Shown here in pieces: positions 17,921 to 27,101 of a DNA stretch of 64,000 nucleotides. The notes below the pieces were generated by a model. That model saw nothing but the letters and a program-made list of their open reading frames with translations. It ran no database searches and was not told the origin of the DNA. The DNA comes from Streptomyces spongiicola. Its GTDB lineage: Bacteria > Actinomycetota > Actinomycetes > Streptomycetales > Streptomycetaceae. The DNA lies in contig NZ_CP029254.1 in NCBI RefSeq assembly GCF_003122365.1, positions 2,181,001 to 2,245,000 of the forward strand, read 5' to 3'. The stretch's first letter is position 1, and each line of letters starts with the position of its first letter. The position numbers and the translations under genes were made by a program.

Positions 17921-19615
17921 ATGAGCGCATGGACGGTCCCGGGATACACCGAGTCCCGGGAAATCGGTTCGGGCGGCAGCGGACGGGTGGTGCTCGCCGT
18001 CCACGACGCCACCGGCACGCCGGTCGCGGTCAAGTACCTCGCCGAACGGCTGCGCCGGGACACCGCCTTCGTCCGCGCCTTCCGCGCGGAGGCACGGCTG
18101 CTGAGCGGGCTGGACACCCCGCACGTGGTCCGGCTGTACGAGTACGTCGAGTGCCCCGGCGGCGCGGCCATCGTCATGGAGCTGGTCGACGGGATACCGC
18201 TGCGCGCCCTGCTGGCCAGGGAGGGGGCGACCGGCGTGGCACCGGCCCTCGTGGTGCTCAAGGGGTCCCTGCTGGGGCTCGCGGCGGCGCACCGGGCGGG
18301 CGTCGTGCACCGCGACTACAAGCCGGAGAACGTGCTCGTCGCGCCGGACGGCTCGTCGAAGCTCGTCGACTTCGGCATCGCCGCGGGCCGGGGCAGCACG
18401 CCAGGGGTCGCGGGCACGCCCTCGTACATGGCGCCGGAGCAGTGGAGCGGCGGACCGGCCTCGCCCGCCGCCGACGTGTACGCGGCGACGGCGACGTTCT
18501 TCGAGTGCGTCACCGGTCGCAGGCCGTACTCCGGCGAGAACTTCGCGGAACTCGCCCTCCAGCACACCAGCGCGCCCGTACCCGTCGAGGGGGTTCCGGC
18601 GGAGCTGCGCCCGCTGGTGGTGCGCGGGATGGCGAAGGCGCCCCGGGAACGGCCGGAGACCGCGGAGGCGTTCGTCGCGGAACTGGAGTCGGCCGCGTGC
18701 GCTGCCGCCGGGCCCGACTGGGAGGAGCGCGGCAGGGGTGAACTCGCGGCGCTGGCGGCACTGCTGCCGCTGCTGTTCCCGTCGGCGGCCGCCCCGCCCG
18801 TCTCCGTCTCGGCGCGGGCGTCCACCTCGCTGGGGCGCGGCCGCCGGTCCGGGTGGCTCCGGCCGGACCCGCGGGGTCTCCTCGCCGCGTCGCTCGCGCT
18901 CGTCCTGGGGCTGCTGCTGGTGATCGCGGCGCGGCCGGCCGGCGGGAGTCCCGGCGGCACGGTGGCGGAGGCGGTCGCCACGACCAGCGCGGGCCCCTCC
19001 GCACCGGACGCGGCCGACGGCCCCCCTTCCGCCGCACCACCGCCGACCGCCGGCTCCGCCTCCCCTTCCTCCACCTCCTCCGCCTCCTCCACTTCCTCCC
19101 CCTCCTCTCCTTCCTCCCCCTCCTCGTCGGGCTCGTCGGGCTTCCCCTCGGCCTCGCCGTCCCAGGCTCCGCCCGCGGCGACCGGCAGCCCGTCCGGCCC
19201 CGCCGCCCCGCCCACCGGGCCCTCGACGGCCCCTCCGGGCGCCTCCGGCCGCCCGCCGGCCCCGGAGCCGACGGAGCCGCCGGCGGGGGCGGTGACGTCC
19301 GTGTCGATCGAGTCGCTGCGGCAGACGGGTACGGAAACCGCCGAGGCGACCGTCGAGGTCGTCACGGACGGCGCCGGGCCCGTGCGCATCGCCCTGGAGT
19401 GGGCGACCGCCGCGGCCAAGGGCGGCCCCGGCACCCCGGACGGTGCCCCCGGCGGCATCGAGCGCAGCGGCGCGACCCGGTACACGCTCGTCGTCCGGCA
19501 CGTGTTCCGGAACTCGAAGGCCTGCTACTGGCGGCTCACGGCGGCCGCACCGCCCGGCTCCGGGAACGGCGGCTCGCGCCAGGAGATCCTTACCAGGAGG
19601 TGCACGATCGGATGA
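17921..19615 (+). CDS. Membrane-anchored Ser/Thr protein kinase
   Basis: This 564-residue eukaryotic-type kinase has its catalytic domain at residues 8-265. The glycine loop GSGGSGRVV, the lysine in VAVKYLAE, HRDYKPEN with the catalytic Asp, DFG and SYMAPEQ are all intact. A membrane segment (LLAASLALVLGLLLVIA) lies at about 324-342. A long Ser/Pro/Thr-rich linker follows, then a compact extracytoplasmic domain of about 100 residues ending in CYWRLTAAAP and RRCTIG. There are no PASTA repeats. I chose the ATG at 17921, which has an AGGGGGTGGG ribosome-binding site; the frame is open upstream only through repeats. It overlaps the next gene by 4 bases, so the two products may work together. Confidence 0.93.
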   Translation: MSAWTVPGYTESREIGSGGSGRVVLAVHDATGTPVAVKYLAERLRRDTAFVRAFRAEARLLSGLDTPHVVRLYEYVECPGGAAIVMELVDGIPLRALLAREGATGVAPALVVLKGSLLGLAAAHRAGVVHRDYKPENVLVAPDGSSKLVDFGIAAGRGSTPGVAGTPSYMAPEQWSGGPASPAADVYAATATFFECVTGRRPYSGENFAELALQHTSAPVPVEGVPAELRPLVVRGMAKAPRERPETAEAFVAELESAACAAAGPDWEERGRGELAALAALLPLLFPSAAAPPVSVSARASTSLGRGRRSGWLRPDPRGLLAASLALVLGLLLVIAARPAGGSPGGTVAEAVATTSAGPSAPDAADGPPSAAPPPTAGSASPSSTSSASSTSSPSSPSSPSSSGSSGFPSASPSQAPPAATGSPSGPAAPPTGPSTAPPGASGRPPAPEPTEPPAGAVTSVSIESLRQTGTETAEATVEVVTDGAGPVRIALEWATAAAKGGPGTPDGAPGGIERSGATRYTLVVRHVFRNSKACYWRLTAAAPPGSGNGGSRQEILTRRCTIG

Positions 19616-20310
19616 ACGGCCCGCACCTCCCCTCCCGCGACCCGTCGCCGCCCTCCCCCGCTCCCTCGCCGTCTCCCGGCGGCGCGGGGCACGGCCCACC
19701 GCCGGACGGGGACTACAGCGCCACCGCCCTGGCGAGTCACTGGTCCGAGCTGCCCGACACGCCCCCGGACGCGGTCGAGGGCACGGTGCTGCGCTTCGGC
19801 CCCGGAGTCACGGCTGCCGCCCGGGAGAGGTACCAGCGGGACGGGACGAGCGCGGTATGGCGCTCGGGCACGCTGCCCGGCGCCGCCGCGGGGCAGGCCG
19901 CCACCGGAGCGCCACGGCAGCCCGGACCACTCCGCTACGCCCCGGCGGCGGCCATCCTGCTCGCGGTCCTCCTCCTGCTCGGCTGGCAGCGCTACGGACC
20001 CGGCCCCGCGGTCCGGGGAGTCACGGTGGACACCGATCCGGCCGGCCCGGGCTGCGACGGCACCGCCGTCGTCACGGCCGTGGTGCGCACCGACGGCAGG
20101 CCGGGCACCCTGACGTACCGCTGGGTGCGCAACGACGGCACCGGGTCCGAGGAGCTGACGGAGCGGCTGGCACGCGGGCAGGAGCGGGCCACGCTGCGTC
20201 TGCTGTGGACGTTCCGCGGTGAGGGCGCCTACCGGGCCCGTGCCTGGCTGCGTCTGAGCCCGCCGTCCGGGCACGACGCGTCGGCGGAGTTCACCTACTC
20301 CTGCGGCTGA
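19612..20310 (+). CDS. Single-pass membrane protein coupled to the kinase
   Basis: I do not recognise a named family. The 232-residue protein has a Pro-rich N-terminal segment, a cytoplasmic part of about 80 residues, and one membrane helix (YAPAAAILLAVLLLLGW, about 106-122). An extracytoplasmic beta-rich domain follows, with TVDTDPAGPGCDGTAVV and a final FTYSCG that could pair in a disulfide. The kinase ends in a similarly placed small beta-rich domain, so the two may share a ligand or pair in the cell envelope. The ATG overlaps the kinase stop by 4 bases, and AGGAGG lies about 14 bases upstream. The cytoplasmic part has Ser/Thr residues and could be a kinase substrate, which is inference. 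Confidence 0.85.
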   Translation: MNGPHLPSRDPSPPSPAPSPSPGGAGHGPPPDGDYSATALASHWSELPDTPPDAVEGTVLRFGPGVTAAARERYQRDGTSAVWRSGTLPGAAAGQAATGAPRQPGPLRYAPAAAILLAVLLLLGWQRYGPGPAVRGVTVDTDPAGPGCDGTAVVTAVVRTDGRPGTLTYRWVRNDGTGSEELTERLARGQERATLRLLWTFRGEGAYRARAWLRLSPPSGHDASAEFTYSCG

Positions 20311-20447
20311 ACCGCTTCTCCGCACGTCCGCGGCCCGACCGCTCGCCCCGTCGGGGCCCGGTACGACGCGCCCTGTGGGACATCGGGCCGCACACCTTAT
20401 GGGACGCGTATGGCCCGAGGGGGCCAAGCGGTGCTAGAAAGGACAGC

Positions 20448-23192
20448 GTGATCAGGCCTGTCGACCGATTGCGGGGCGTGTCGGTGCGGCAACTGATCGG
20501 CAAGCGCCCCAAGAGCGTCGCCGGGCAGGTATTCGTCCTCCAGGTGGCGGTCGTCGTCCTGCTCGTCCTCGGCACGATCCTCGCGCTGTTCCTGCAGACC
20601 CGGCACGACGCGGACCGCGAGGCCCGCAACCGTTCCGTCGCCGTCGCCGAGGCGTTCGCCCACTCCCCCGGCCTGCTCGCCGCCCTGGAGTCGCCCGATC
20701 CCTCCGCCGTCCTCCAGCCGATCACCGAGGAGGCGCGGAAGCGCGCCGGTGTCGACTTCATCGTCGTCATGGACACCAACGGAATCCGCTACACCCACCC
20801 GCTGCCGGAGCGGATCGGGAACCGCTTCGTCGGCACCATAGAACCGTCCCTGCGGGGCGAGGTGCTGCTGGAGAGCGTGGACGGCCCCCTCGGCAAGGAG
20901 GTGCAGGCGGTCGTCCCGGTCAACGGCCCGGACGGCAAGGTGGAGGCGCTGGTCTCGGCCGGTCTGACCGTCCGGAACGTGACGGGCGCGGTGAACCGGC
21001 AGCTGCCGGTCATCCTGGGCGCGGGAGCCGCCGGTCTCGCCCTGGCGACCGCGGGCACGGCCATGGCCACCAGGCGCCTGAAGCGCCAGACCCGCGGCCT
21101 CGGCCCGGTCGAGATGACGCGTATGTACGAGCACCATGACGCCGTCCTCCACGCGGTTCGGGAAGGCGTCGTGATCGTCGGCGGGGACGGCACCCTCCTG
21201 CTCGCCAACGACGAGGCCCGCCGGCTGCTCGGTCTGGGCCCCGACTCAGAGGGGCGGCCCGTGCGCGGGCTGTCCGGTCTGGAGCCGTCCACGGCCGAGC
21301 TGCTGGCCTCGGGGAAGCCGGCCACGGACGAGGTGCTCACGGCCGGGGACCGGCTGCTGGTGGTCAACCAGCGTTCCACCGACGGCCCCAGCGGTCCGCT
21401 GGGCACCGTGGCGACGATCCGCGACTCCACCGAGTTGCAGGCGCTGACGGGGCGGGCGGAGGTGGCGCGCAAGCGGCTCCAGCTGCTGTACGACGCCGGT
21501 GTGGGCATCGGCACGACGCTGGACGTGATGAGGACGGCCGAGGAACTGGCCGGGGTCGCGGTCCCCTCCTTCGCGGACTACGTCACCGTCGACCTCGCGC
21601 GCCCCGTGCTCGACGGGGAGGAGCCGAACGGATCCGCGGGCGACATGCGCCGCATCGCCGTCAGCGGCATCCGCGACGACCACCCGCTCTACGAACGCGG
21701 CAGGCAGATCGCGTTCCTGCCCTCCACGCCGCAGGCGCGCGGGATGGGTACCGGGCGGGCCGAGGTGGTACCGGACCTGTCCAGGGCGCTGGGCTGGCGC
21801 GCGCAGGACCCCGAGCGGACGAAGGCGATCGTCGAGTACGGCATCCACTCGCTCATCACCGTGCCGCTCCAGGCCCGCGGTGTCGTCCTGGGGGTCGCCA
21901 ACTTCTGGCGCTCGGAGAAGCCGGGTCCCTTCGAGGACGACGATCTGTCCCTCGCCGAGGAGCTGGTCGCCCGGGCCGCGGTGTCCGTGGACAACGCCCG
22001 CCGGTACACGCGCGAGCACGCGCTGGCCGTGACGCTCCAGCGCAGCCTGCTGCCGAGGGTGCTGCCGGAGCACAGCGCCGTCGAGGTGGCACACCGCTAT
22101 CTGCCGGCCCAGTCGGGGGTTGGCGGCGACTGGTTCGACGTGATCCCGCTGCCGGGCAGCCGGGTGGCCCTGGTCGTCGGCGACGTGGTGGGGCACGGGC
22201 TGCACGCGGCGGCGACGATGGGGCGGCTGCGGACCGCGGTGCACAACTTCTCCACGCTCGACCTTCCCCCCGACGAGCTCCTGGGCCACCTCGACGATCT
22301 GGTCGGCCGGATCGACCAGGACGAGATGGGTCCCGGCGGCAGTCCCGACGGGCCGGCGATGACCGGAGCCACCTGCCTTTACGCGATCTACGACCCGGTA
22401 TCGCGGCAGTGCACGATGGCCCGGGCCGGGCATCCGCTGCCGGCGCTCGTCCGCCCGGACGGCAGCGTCGAGTTCCCGGAACTCCCCGCCGGTCCGCCGC
22501 TCGGGCTCGGTGGCATGCCGTTCGAGAGCGAGGTGCTCGAGATCCCCGAGGGCACCCGGCTCGTGTTCTACACGGACGGGCTCATCGAGGACCGCAGCCG
22601 CGACATCGACGTCGGCATCGAGATGCTGCGCAGTGCCCTCGCACACACGGACGGGACGCCGGAGCAGATGTGCCGGGGGGTCCTGGAGGCGCTGCTGCCG
22701 GCCCGCCCGAAGGACGACGTGGCGCTGCTCATCGCCCGTACCCGCGCCCTCGGCCCGGACCGGGTGGCCGAGTGGGACGTGCCGTCCGATCCGAGCGCGG
22801 TCGCCGGGATGCGCGCGGCCGCCGTCGCGAAGCTGGCGGAGTGGGAGCTGGAGGAGATGGCGTTCGGCACCGAGCTGATCCTCAGCGAGCTGCTCACGAA
22901 CGCGATCCGCTACGGCATCCAGCCCATCCGGGTGCGGCTGCTGTACGACCAGGGCCTCACCTGCGAGGTCACCGACGGCAGCAGTACCTCGCCGCACCTC
23001 CGGTATGCCGCGACGACGGACGAGGGCGGGCGCGGGCTGTTCCTGGTGGCCCAGCTGTCCGAGCGGTGGGGCACTCGGTACACGTCCGAAGGCAAGATCA
23101 TCTGGGCCGAGCAGCCGCCGCCGGGCGGCACGCCGGGCAGGGGTGCCGACGAGGAGTCCCTGCTGCGGGTCTTCGACACCGAGCTGCTCTGA
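20448..23192 (+). CDS. Membrane SpoIIE-family PP2C phosphatase with sensor, PAS, GAF and ATPase domains
   Basis: The 914 residues read as follows: a first membrane helix (about 26-49), an extracytoplasmic Cache-like sensor (50-185), a second membrane helix (about 186-207), a PAS domain (225-330), a GAF domain (345-500), a SpoIIE/PP2C phosphatase (about 520-730; GGDWFDVIPLPGSRVALVVG and VGHGLHAAATMG carry the metal-binding Asp and conserved Gly residues) and a HATPase_c anti-sigma-like domain (SELLTNAIRYG, GGRGLFLVAQL). Such proteins dephosphorylate anti-sigma antagonists and can act as their kinases, linking a signal to sigma-factor release. The GTG at 20448 is preceded by AGAAAGGA. It is closely similar end to end to the protein at 60882-63551. 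Confidence 0.94.
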   Translation: MIRPVDRLRGVSVRQLIGKRPKSVAGQVFVLQVAVVVLLVLGTILALFLQTRHDADREARNRSVAVAEAFAHSPGLLAALESPDPSAVLQPITEEARKRAGVDFIVVMDTNGIRYTHPLPERIGNRFVGTIEPSLRGEVLLESVDGPLGKEVQAVVPVNGPDGKVEALVSAGLTVRNVTGAVNRQLPVILGAGAAGLALATAGTAMATRRLKRQTRGLGPVEMTRMYEHHDAVLHAVREGVVIVGGDGTLLLANDEARRLLGLGPDSEGRPVRGLSGLEPSTAELLASGKPATDEVLTAGDRLLVVNQRSTDGPSGPLGTVATIRDSTELQALTGRAEVARKRLQLLYDAGVGIGTTLDVMRTAEELAGVAVPSFADYVTVDLARPVLDGEEPNGSAGDMRRIAVSGIRDDHPLYERGRQIAFLPSTPQARGMGTGRAEVVPDLSRALGWRAQDPERTKAIVEYGIHSLITVPLQARGVVLGVANFWRSEKPGPFEDDDLSLAEELVARAAVSVDNARRYTREHALAVTLQRSLLPRVLPEHSAVEVAHRYLPAQSGVGGDWFDVIPLPGSRVALVVGDVVGHGLHAAATMGRLRTAVHNFSTLDLPPDELLGHLDDLVGRIDQDEMGPGGSPDGPAMTGATCLYAIYDPVSRQCTMARAGHPLPALVRPDGSVEFPELPAGPPLGLGGMPFESEVLEIPEGTRLVFYTDGLIEDRSRDIDVGIEMLRSALAHTDGTPEQMCRGVLEALLPARPKDDVALLIARTRALGPDRVAEWDVPSDPSAVAGMRAAAVAKLAEWELEEMAFGTELILSELLTNAIRYGIQPIRVRLLYDQGLTCEVTDGSSTSPHLRYAATTDEGGRGLFLVAQLSERWGTRYTSEGKIIWAEQPPPGGTPGRGADEESLLRVFDTELL

Positions 23193-23286
23193 GGGGGTCC
23201 GCGGCCGCCGCCCGCCGGTGCGGGGACCGGTGCGGAGACCGGTGCGGTGGCCTGCCGGGGCGCCGCCTCCGGTGTCCCGGCGCCGT

Positions 23287-24153
23287 TCATCCCCATACCC
23301 GCCCCAGGAAGCCGCGCAGGTAGCCCGCGACGACGTCCAGGTGGCTCTCCAGCAGGAAATGACCGCCGTCGACGAGGTGCACCTCGGCGTCCACGGCGTC
23401 GCGGGTGAAGGCCAGCGCGCCCGCCGGGCCGAAGATCTCGTCGTTGCGGCCCCACACGGCGAGCACCGGAACGCCGCTGGTGCGCAGGAAGTCGTGCAGC
23501 GGCGGGTAGAGCGGGCGGTTGTTCCGGTAGTCGCGGAACAGCGCGAGCTGGACCTCGTCGTTGCCCTCTCGGGAGACGCGGGAGAAGTCGTGCTGCCAGG
23601 TGTCCGGGCTCACCAGACTCGGGTCGGGCACGCCGTGCACGTACTGCCGGCGGATGGCGTCGAGCCCCAGCGCGGTGCGGACGGCGGCTTCGGTGCCGGG
23701 TCCGGGGTTCGCCCCGTACGCCCAGACGTCGGCCCAGAAGGACTCGACGAAGCCGTCCTCGTAGCCGTTGCCGTTCTGGGTGACGAGGGCGGAGATGCGT
23801 TCGGGGTGCCGGAGCGCGAGGCGCCATCCGATGGGGGCGCCGTAGTCCTGGACGTACAGGGCGTAGCGGTCAAGGCCCAGTTGATCGAGCAGTTCGGACG
23901 TGAGTCCGGCGAGGGCGTCGAAGGTGTAGTCGAACTCCCGCGCGAGCGGCGCGTCGGAGTGGCCGAAGCCGAGATGGTCCGGCGCGATGACGCGGTAGTC
24001 GTCGGCGAGCAGGGGGATGAGTCCGCGGAACATGAACGAACTGGTCGGGTAGCCGTGCAGCAGGACGATCGCGGGGGCGTCGGCCGGACCGGCCTCGCGA
24101 TAGAAGATCCGATGGCCGCCGACGGTGGCGGTCCGGTGGTGCACCGAGGGCAT
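23287..24153 (-). CDS. Alpha/beta hydrolase, epoxide-hydrolase/haloalkane-dehalogenase-like
   Basis: This 288-residue cytoplasmic enzyme has the alpha/beta-hydrolase fold. LLHGYPTSSFMFRGLIPLL includes the oxyanion-hole HGYP. VQDYGAPIG puts an Asp at the nucleophile elbow, as in epoxide hydrolases and haloalkane dehalogenases. VWGRNDEIFG supplies the acid and VDGGHFLLE the catalytic His. The Asp nucleophile argues against a simple esterase; the substrate is unknown. I chose the ATG at 24153; an in-frame alternative at 24168 would add five residues. The gene is divergent from the CGNR regulator, with shared repeats between them suggesting control by it. Confidence 0.9.
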   Translation of the reverse strand: MPSVHHRTATVGGHRIFYREAGPADAPAIVLLHGYPTSSFMFRGLIPLLADDYRVIAPDHLGFGHSDAPLAREFDYTFDALAGLTSELLDQLGLDRYALYVQDYGAPIGWRLALRHPERISALVTQNGNGYEDGFVESFWADVWAYGANPGPGTEAAVRTALGLDAIRRQYVHGVPDPSLVSPDTWQHDFSRVSREGNDEVQLALFRDYRNNRPLYPPLHDFLRTSGVPVLAVWGRNDEIFGPAGALAFTRDAVDAEVHLVDGGHFLLESHLDVVAGYLRGFLGRVWG

Positions 24154-24218
24154 GTCTAACCCCTTCAAGCGGTTGAGACGGTTAGTTTCATCTCAGACGA
24201 ACATGCGATGATCTAACC
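24154..24218. promoter_or_regulatory. Shared promoter with CTAACC/GGTTAG operator-like repeats
   Basis: CTAACC occurs at 24156-24161 and 24213-24218, and its inverse GGTTAG at 24180-24185. A further near-match, GGTTGAG, starts at 24171, so GTCTAACC and GGTTGAGAC face each other across 9 bases. TTGACA (-35-like) is present on the minus strand at 24219-24224 and TTGAGA on the plus strand at 24173-24178. This lies between divergent hydrolase and regulator genes and is a good candidate operator. Confidence 0.55.
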
Positions 24219-24273
24219 TGTCAAGTGACTCGATGTAGTGAGAATCGGTCCGGCCGGAGAGGAGTGGCGACCG

Positions 24274-24753
24274 ATGGACGCGCTGTTGGACCTGCTCAAC
24301 AGCAGGCCGCTGGTGAACGGCGAGGAGCAGGACGCGCTCGGCGACCCGGCCGGCGGCGCCCGCTGGGCACGGGAGCACGGCGGCCAGGGCAGCCGAGCGG
24401 AGCTGGAGCTGCTGCGCGAGGCACGGGACGCCCTGCGGGACGTCGTGCGGGGAGAAAGCCCACCCGCCGTGCTGAGGCCGCTTCTGGACGGGGTCCACCA
24501 GATCCCGGAGATCGCCTCGGACGGCCTTCGGTGGACGCTCAGGACACCCCCGCACGCCCGGCTGGCCGTCGAGATGGTCCTCGCCTGGGCCGGCGCCGAG
24601 CAGCAGCTGCCCGGCCGGCTGCGCCCCTGCGCCAACGACGAGTGCCGGCTGTTCCTGCTGGACCGCAGTCGCGCCAACCGCGCCCGCTGGTGCTCGATGG
24701 CCGTCTGCGGCAACCGGGAGAAGGCGCGCCGCCACTACGCACGCACCCGCTGA
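24274..24753 (+). CDS. CGNR zinc-finger protein, probable transcriptional regulator
   Basis: This 159-residue protein has an N-terminal ABATE-like region (DLLNSRPLVNGEEQD near residue 4, a place where such proteins may sense a ligand or stress). The C-terminal CGNR zinc finger reads RPCANDECRLFLLDRS and then RWCSMAVCGNREKARRHYAR, giving four zinc cysteines and the family's CGNR signature. I chose the ATG at 24274 because GGAGAGGAG lies 9 bases upstream; an earlier GTG at 24238 has no such site. It probably controls itself and the divergent hydrolase through the CTAACC repeats. Confidence 0.88.
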   Translation: MDALLDLLNSRPLVNGEEQDALGDPAGGARWAREHGGQGSRAELELLREARDALRDVVRGESPPAVLRPLLDGVHQIPEIASDGLRWTLRTPPHARLAVEMVLAWAGAEQQLPGRLRPCANDECRLFLLDRSRANRARWCSMAVCGNREKARRHYARTR

Positions 24754-24804
24754 CGCCTCGGCCGAGGACCGCCGAGCGGGGCGGCCGGCTGCGGAGGGCG
24801 GGGC

Positions 24805-27099
24805 TCAGGCCACCGCGCCGAGGGTGTCCACCAGCCGGCGGCGCGCGGCACGGGCCGCGGGCAGCGCCGCCAGCGCGATCGCGCCGAGGACCGCGGCGGC
24901 CGCGAGCAGCACCAGGTGCAGCGCCGACGGGGCCTGCGCGATACCGGCGCCGATGCCGCTGGAGCGGCCCTCGGTGTCGATCAGCCACCGCGCCAGCGGG
25001 ACCCCGAGGCCCGCGCCCGCCACCGCGGCGGCCAGCGCGGTGCAGCCGACCGCGGTCACGGTGACCGCGGTGATCTGGCGGGGCGACAGCCCGATCGCCT
25101 TCAGGGCGAGCAGGTCGCGCTCGCCGTCCCGCACACTCCCGCCGATCGCGGTGGACAGCTCCGTGAGACCGATCAGGGCGAGCACGGCGATGAGGCCGGC
25201 GACGACGCCCCGCATCGTGGAGAGCCGGTCGGCCGGGCTGGTGACCTCGTGGATGTCGAGCCGACCCTGCGAGGCCTCGGTCAGTTCGGCGCGCACCCCG
25301 GCCGGGTCGGCTCCCGGCCGCAGCTGGAGCTGGTAGAGGGTCGATCGCAGGGCGGGATCGTTCTCGCGGAGGGTGTCGAGCGAGGTGGAGATGGTCCGTC
25401 CGCCGTTCTCCGGTTCGATGCTGCGGCCCACGATGTGCAGGATCTGGGGATGGCCCCCGACGGTCATCCGCACCCAGTCCCCGACCTCGACTCCGAGCAG
25501 ATCGAGCAGGCCCTGCCCGGCCACCGCCTCGTCGGGACCGTCGGCGGCACGGCCCTCGACGACGGTGAACGGGTACGGCCGCTCGCGGGTGCCCAGGCCG
25601 CGCAGCGCGATCGTGCCGGTCTGGCCGGGTACGAGTGCCGCCGCCTCGACGCCCGGGTGGGCGGCCACGACCTGCGGGTGGCCGTCGAGGAGCGCCGCCG
25701 CCTCGGGGGCGGTGAGGCCGCCGCCGGCGCGGGCGGTCAGGGCCGAGGGCAGTCCCAGGTGCTGCGGTTCGCTGTCGAAGCGCGCGATGGTGGTCCATGC
25801 GCTCAGCGCCACGGTGATCAGCAGCAGCGGCAGGGCCAGCCGGACGACGGTGGCGGGGGTCTGCGGTCCGCGGGCGAAGGCCCGGTGCCAGCCGAGGACG
25901 AGGGCCGGGGGCAGCCCGAGCCCGAGAGCCCTCCGGGCGGGGCCGGACAGCCCGCCGCCCGGGGCCCTCCCGGCAGGGAGCACGGGCACCGGTGGCACCC
26001 GGCCGGCCCGCCAGGCGGCGAGTCCGGTGGTGGCCGCGATGAACAGCACCGCGGCGACGGGTACGGCCGGCAGTGCGGCGGTGTGCCCCGGCAGCCCCTG
26101 CCAGACGCCGACCGCTTCGCCGAGCCGGCCGGGCAGGGCGCTGCCCAGGGTCTCGATCAGCACCGTGGCGACCAGGGCGCCGAGCACCGCGAAGGCCAGG
26201 TGCTGCACCAGGAAGACGCGCACCACCTGTCCGGGGGTGAAGCCGATGGCCTTGAGTACGGAGATGTCCCTGAGGTGGCCGCGGACCCGGGTGCTGATGG
26301 CGCCGTAGACGGCGAGCGCGGCGGCGAGCAGCGCGCCCAGCCCGAAGAGCCCGAGGACCTGGCCGAGCAGCCGGGTGTCCCCCTGGGCCTCCGAGCGGGC
26401 CTGCTTCCAGTTGGACACGTCGGTGACCGCCCCGGCGCCGAGCACGGTGACGGCGCGCTGGACGGCGTAGTCGGTGTCCTCCGGGTCGGCGAGCAGCAGA
26501 CCCACGACCTGTCCGGGCCTCTCACCGGCGGCATGCACCCGGGCGGGCAGGGCCCAGGCGATCCCGGGGCGCTCGCCGGGGCGGTAGCGCGGTTCGGCGC
26601 TCTCGGCGACGCCGACGACGGTGAGGGTGCGGCCGGTGCCGGGGAGGGCGAGGCTGTCTCCGGGGCCGGAGACGAGCGCGCGGGCGAGGCTGCTCTCCAG
26701 GACGACGCCGTCGGGCGTCGCGGGGGTGAGCCAGCGGCCGGAGGTGACCAGGGGGCGGCCGGTGGCGGGGGGTTCGGCTCCGGCGCCGCGGAGCTCGACG
26801 GACGCCCGGGCGCCGGGCGAGGCCACGGTCGCCCTGGAGGTGGGGAAGGGGCCGGACACGGCCCGCACCCCGTCGAGGGCGGCGAGCCGGCCGGGGTCGG
26901 CGGTGGGCCCGGTGCTGATCCAGACGTGGGCTCCGTGGGACTGCGCGAAGACCCGCTGCCAGGGGTTGGTCGCGTAGCCGAAGAGCGCGGCCGCGAGCAG
27001 CAGTGCCGCGACGATGCCCGCGGTGGCGGAGACGAGGAACAGCGCCTCGCCCCGGTGGGTGCGCAGATCGGCGTGCGCCCAGCGCAGGGTTGCCCGCAC
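24805..27099 (-). CDS. ABC exporter permease with two FtsX/MacB domains
   Basis: This 764-residue membrane protein has about eight hydrophobic helices: one after the N-terminus (GEALFLVSATAGIVAALLLA), a group of three near residues 260-400, one near 435, and a last group of three near the C-terminus. Two large extracytoplasmic domains lie after helices 1 and 5, the duplicated FtsX-like layout of MacB-type permeases. Such proteins use ATP-driven mechanotransmission to export peptides, lipids or antibiotics or to act in the envelope. The GTG at 27099 follows the ATPase stop by 2 bases. The cargo is unknown. Confidence 0.9.
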   Translation of the reverse strand: MRATLRWAHADLRTHRGEALFLVSATAGIVAALLLAAALFGYATNPWQRVFAQSHGAHVWISTGPTADPGRLAALDGVRAVSGPFPTSRATVASPGARASVELRGAGAEPPATGRPLVTSGRWLTPATPDGVVLESSLARALVSGPGDSLALPGTGRTLTVVGVAESAEPRYRPGERPGIAWALPARVHAAGERPGQVVGLLLADPEDTDYAVQRAVTVLGAGAVTDVSNWKQARSEAQGDTRLLGQVLGLFGLGALLAAALAVYGAISTRVRGHLRDISVLKAIGFTPGQVVRVFLVQHLAFAVLGALVATVLIETLGSALPGRLGEAVGVWQGLPGHTAALPAVPVAAVLFIAATTGLAAWRAGRVPPVPVLPAGRAPGGGLSGPARRALGLGLPPALVLGWHRAFARGPQTPATVVRLALPLLLITVALSAWTTIARFDSEPQHLGLPSALTARAGGGLTAPEAAALLDGHPQVVAAHPGVEAAALVPGQTGTIALRGLGTRERPYPFTVVEGRAADGPDEAVAGQGLLDLLGVEVGDWVRMTVGGHPQILHIVGRSIEPENGGRTISTSLDTLRENDPALRSTLYQLQLRPGADPAGVRAELTEASQGRLDIHEVTSPADRLSTMRGVVAGLIAVLALIGLTELSTAIGGSVRDGERDLLALKAIGLSPRQITAVTVTAVGCTALAAAVAGAGLGVPLARWLIDTEGRSSGIGAGIAQAPSALHLVLLAAAAVLGAIALAALPAARAARRRLVDTLGAVA

Positions 27100-27101
27100 G
27101 G

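Noticed and set aside
16967..19699. A 910-codon minus-strand open frame opposite the kinase
   Set aside because: It is the antisense of the repeats and of the kinase gene, and consists of Arg/Gly-rich and repeat translation without domains.
20311..20447. Terminator after the kinase partner gene
   Set aside because: Several short GC-rich pairings are possible but none forms a convincing stem comparable with those at 1140 or 35520.
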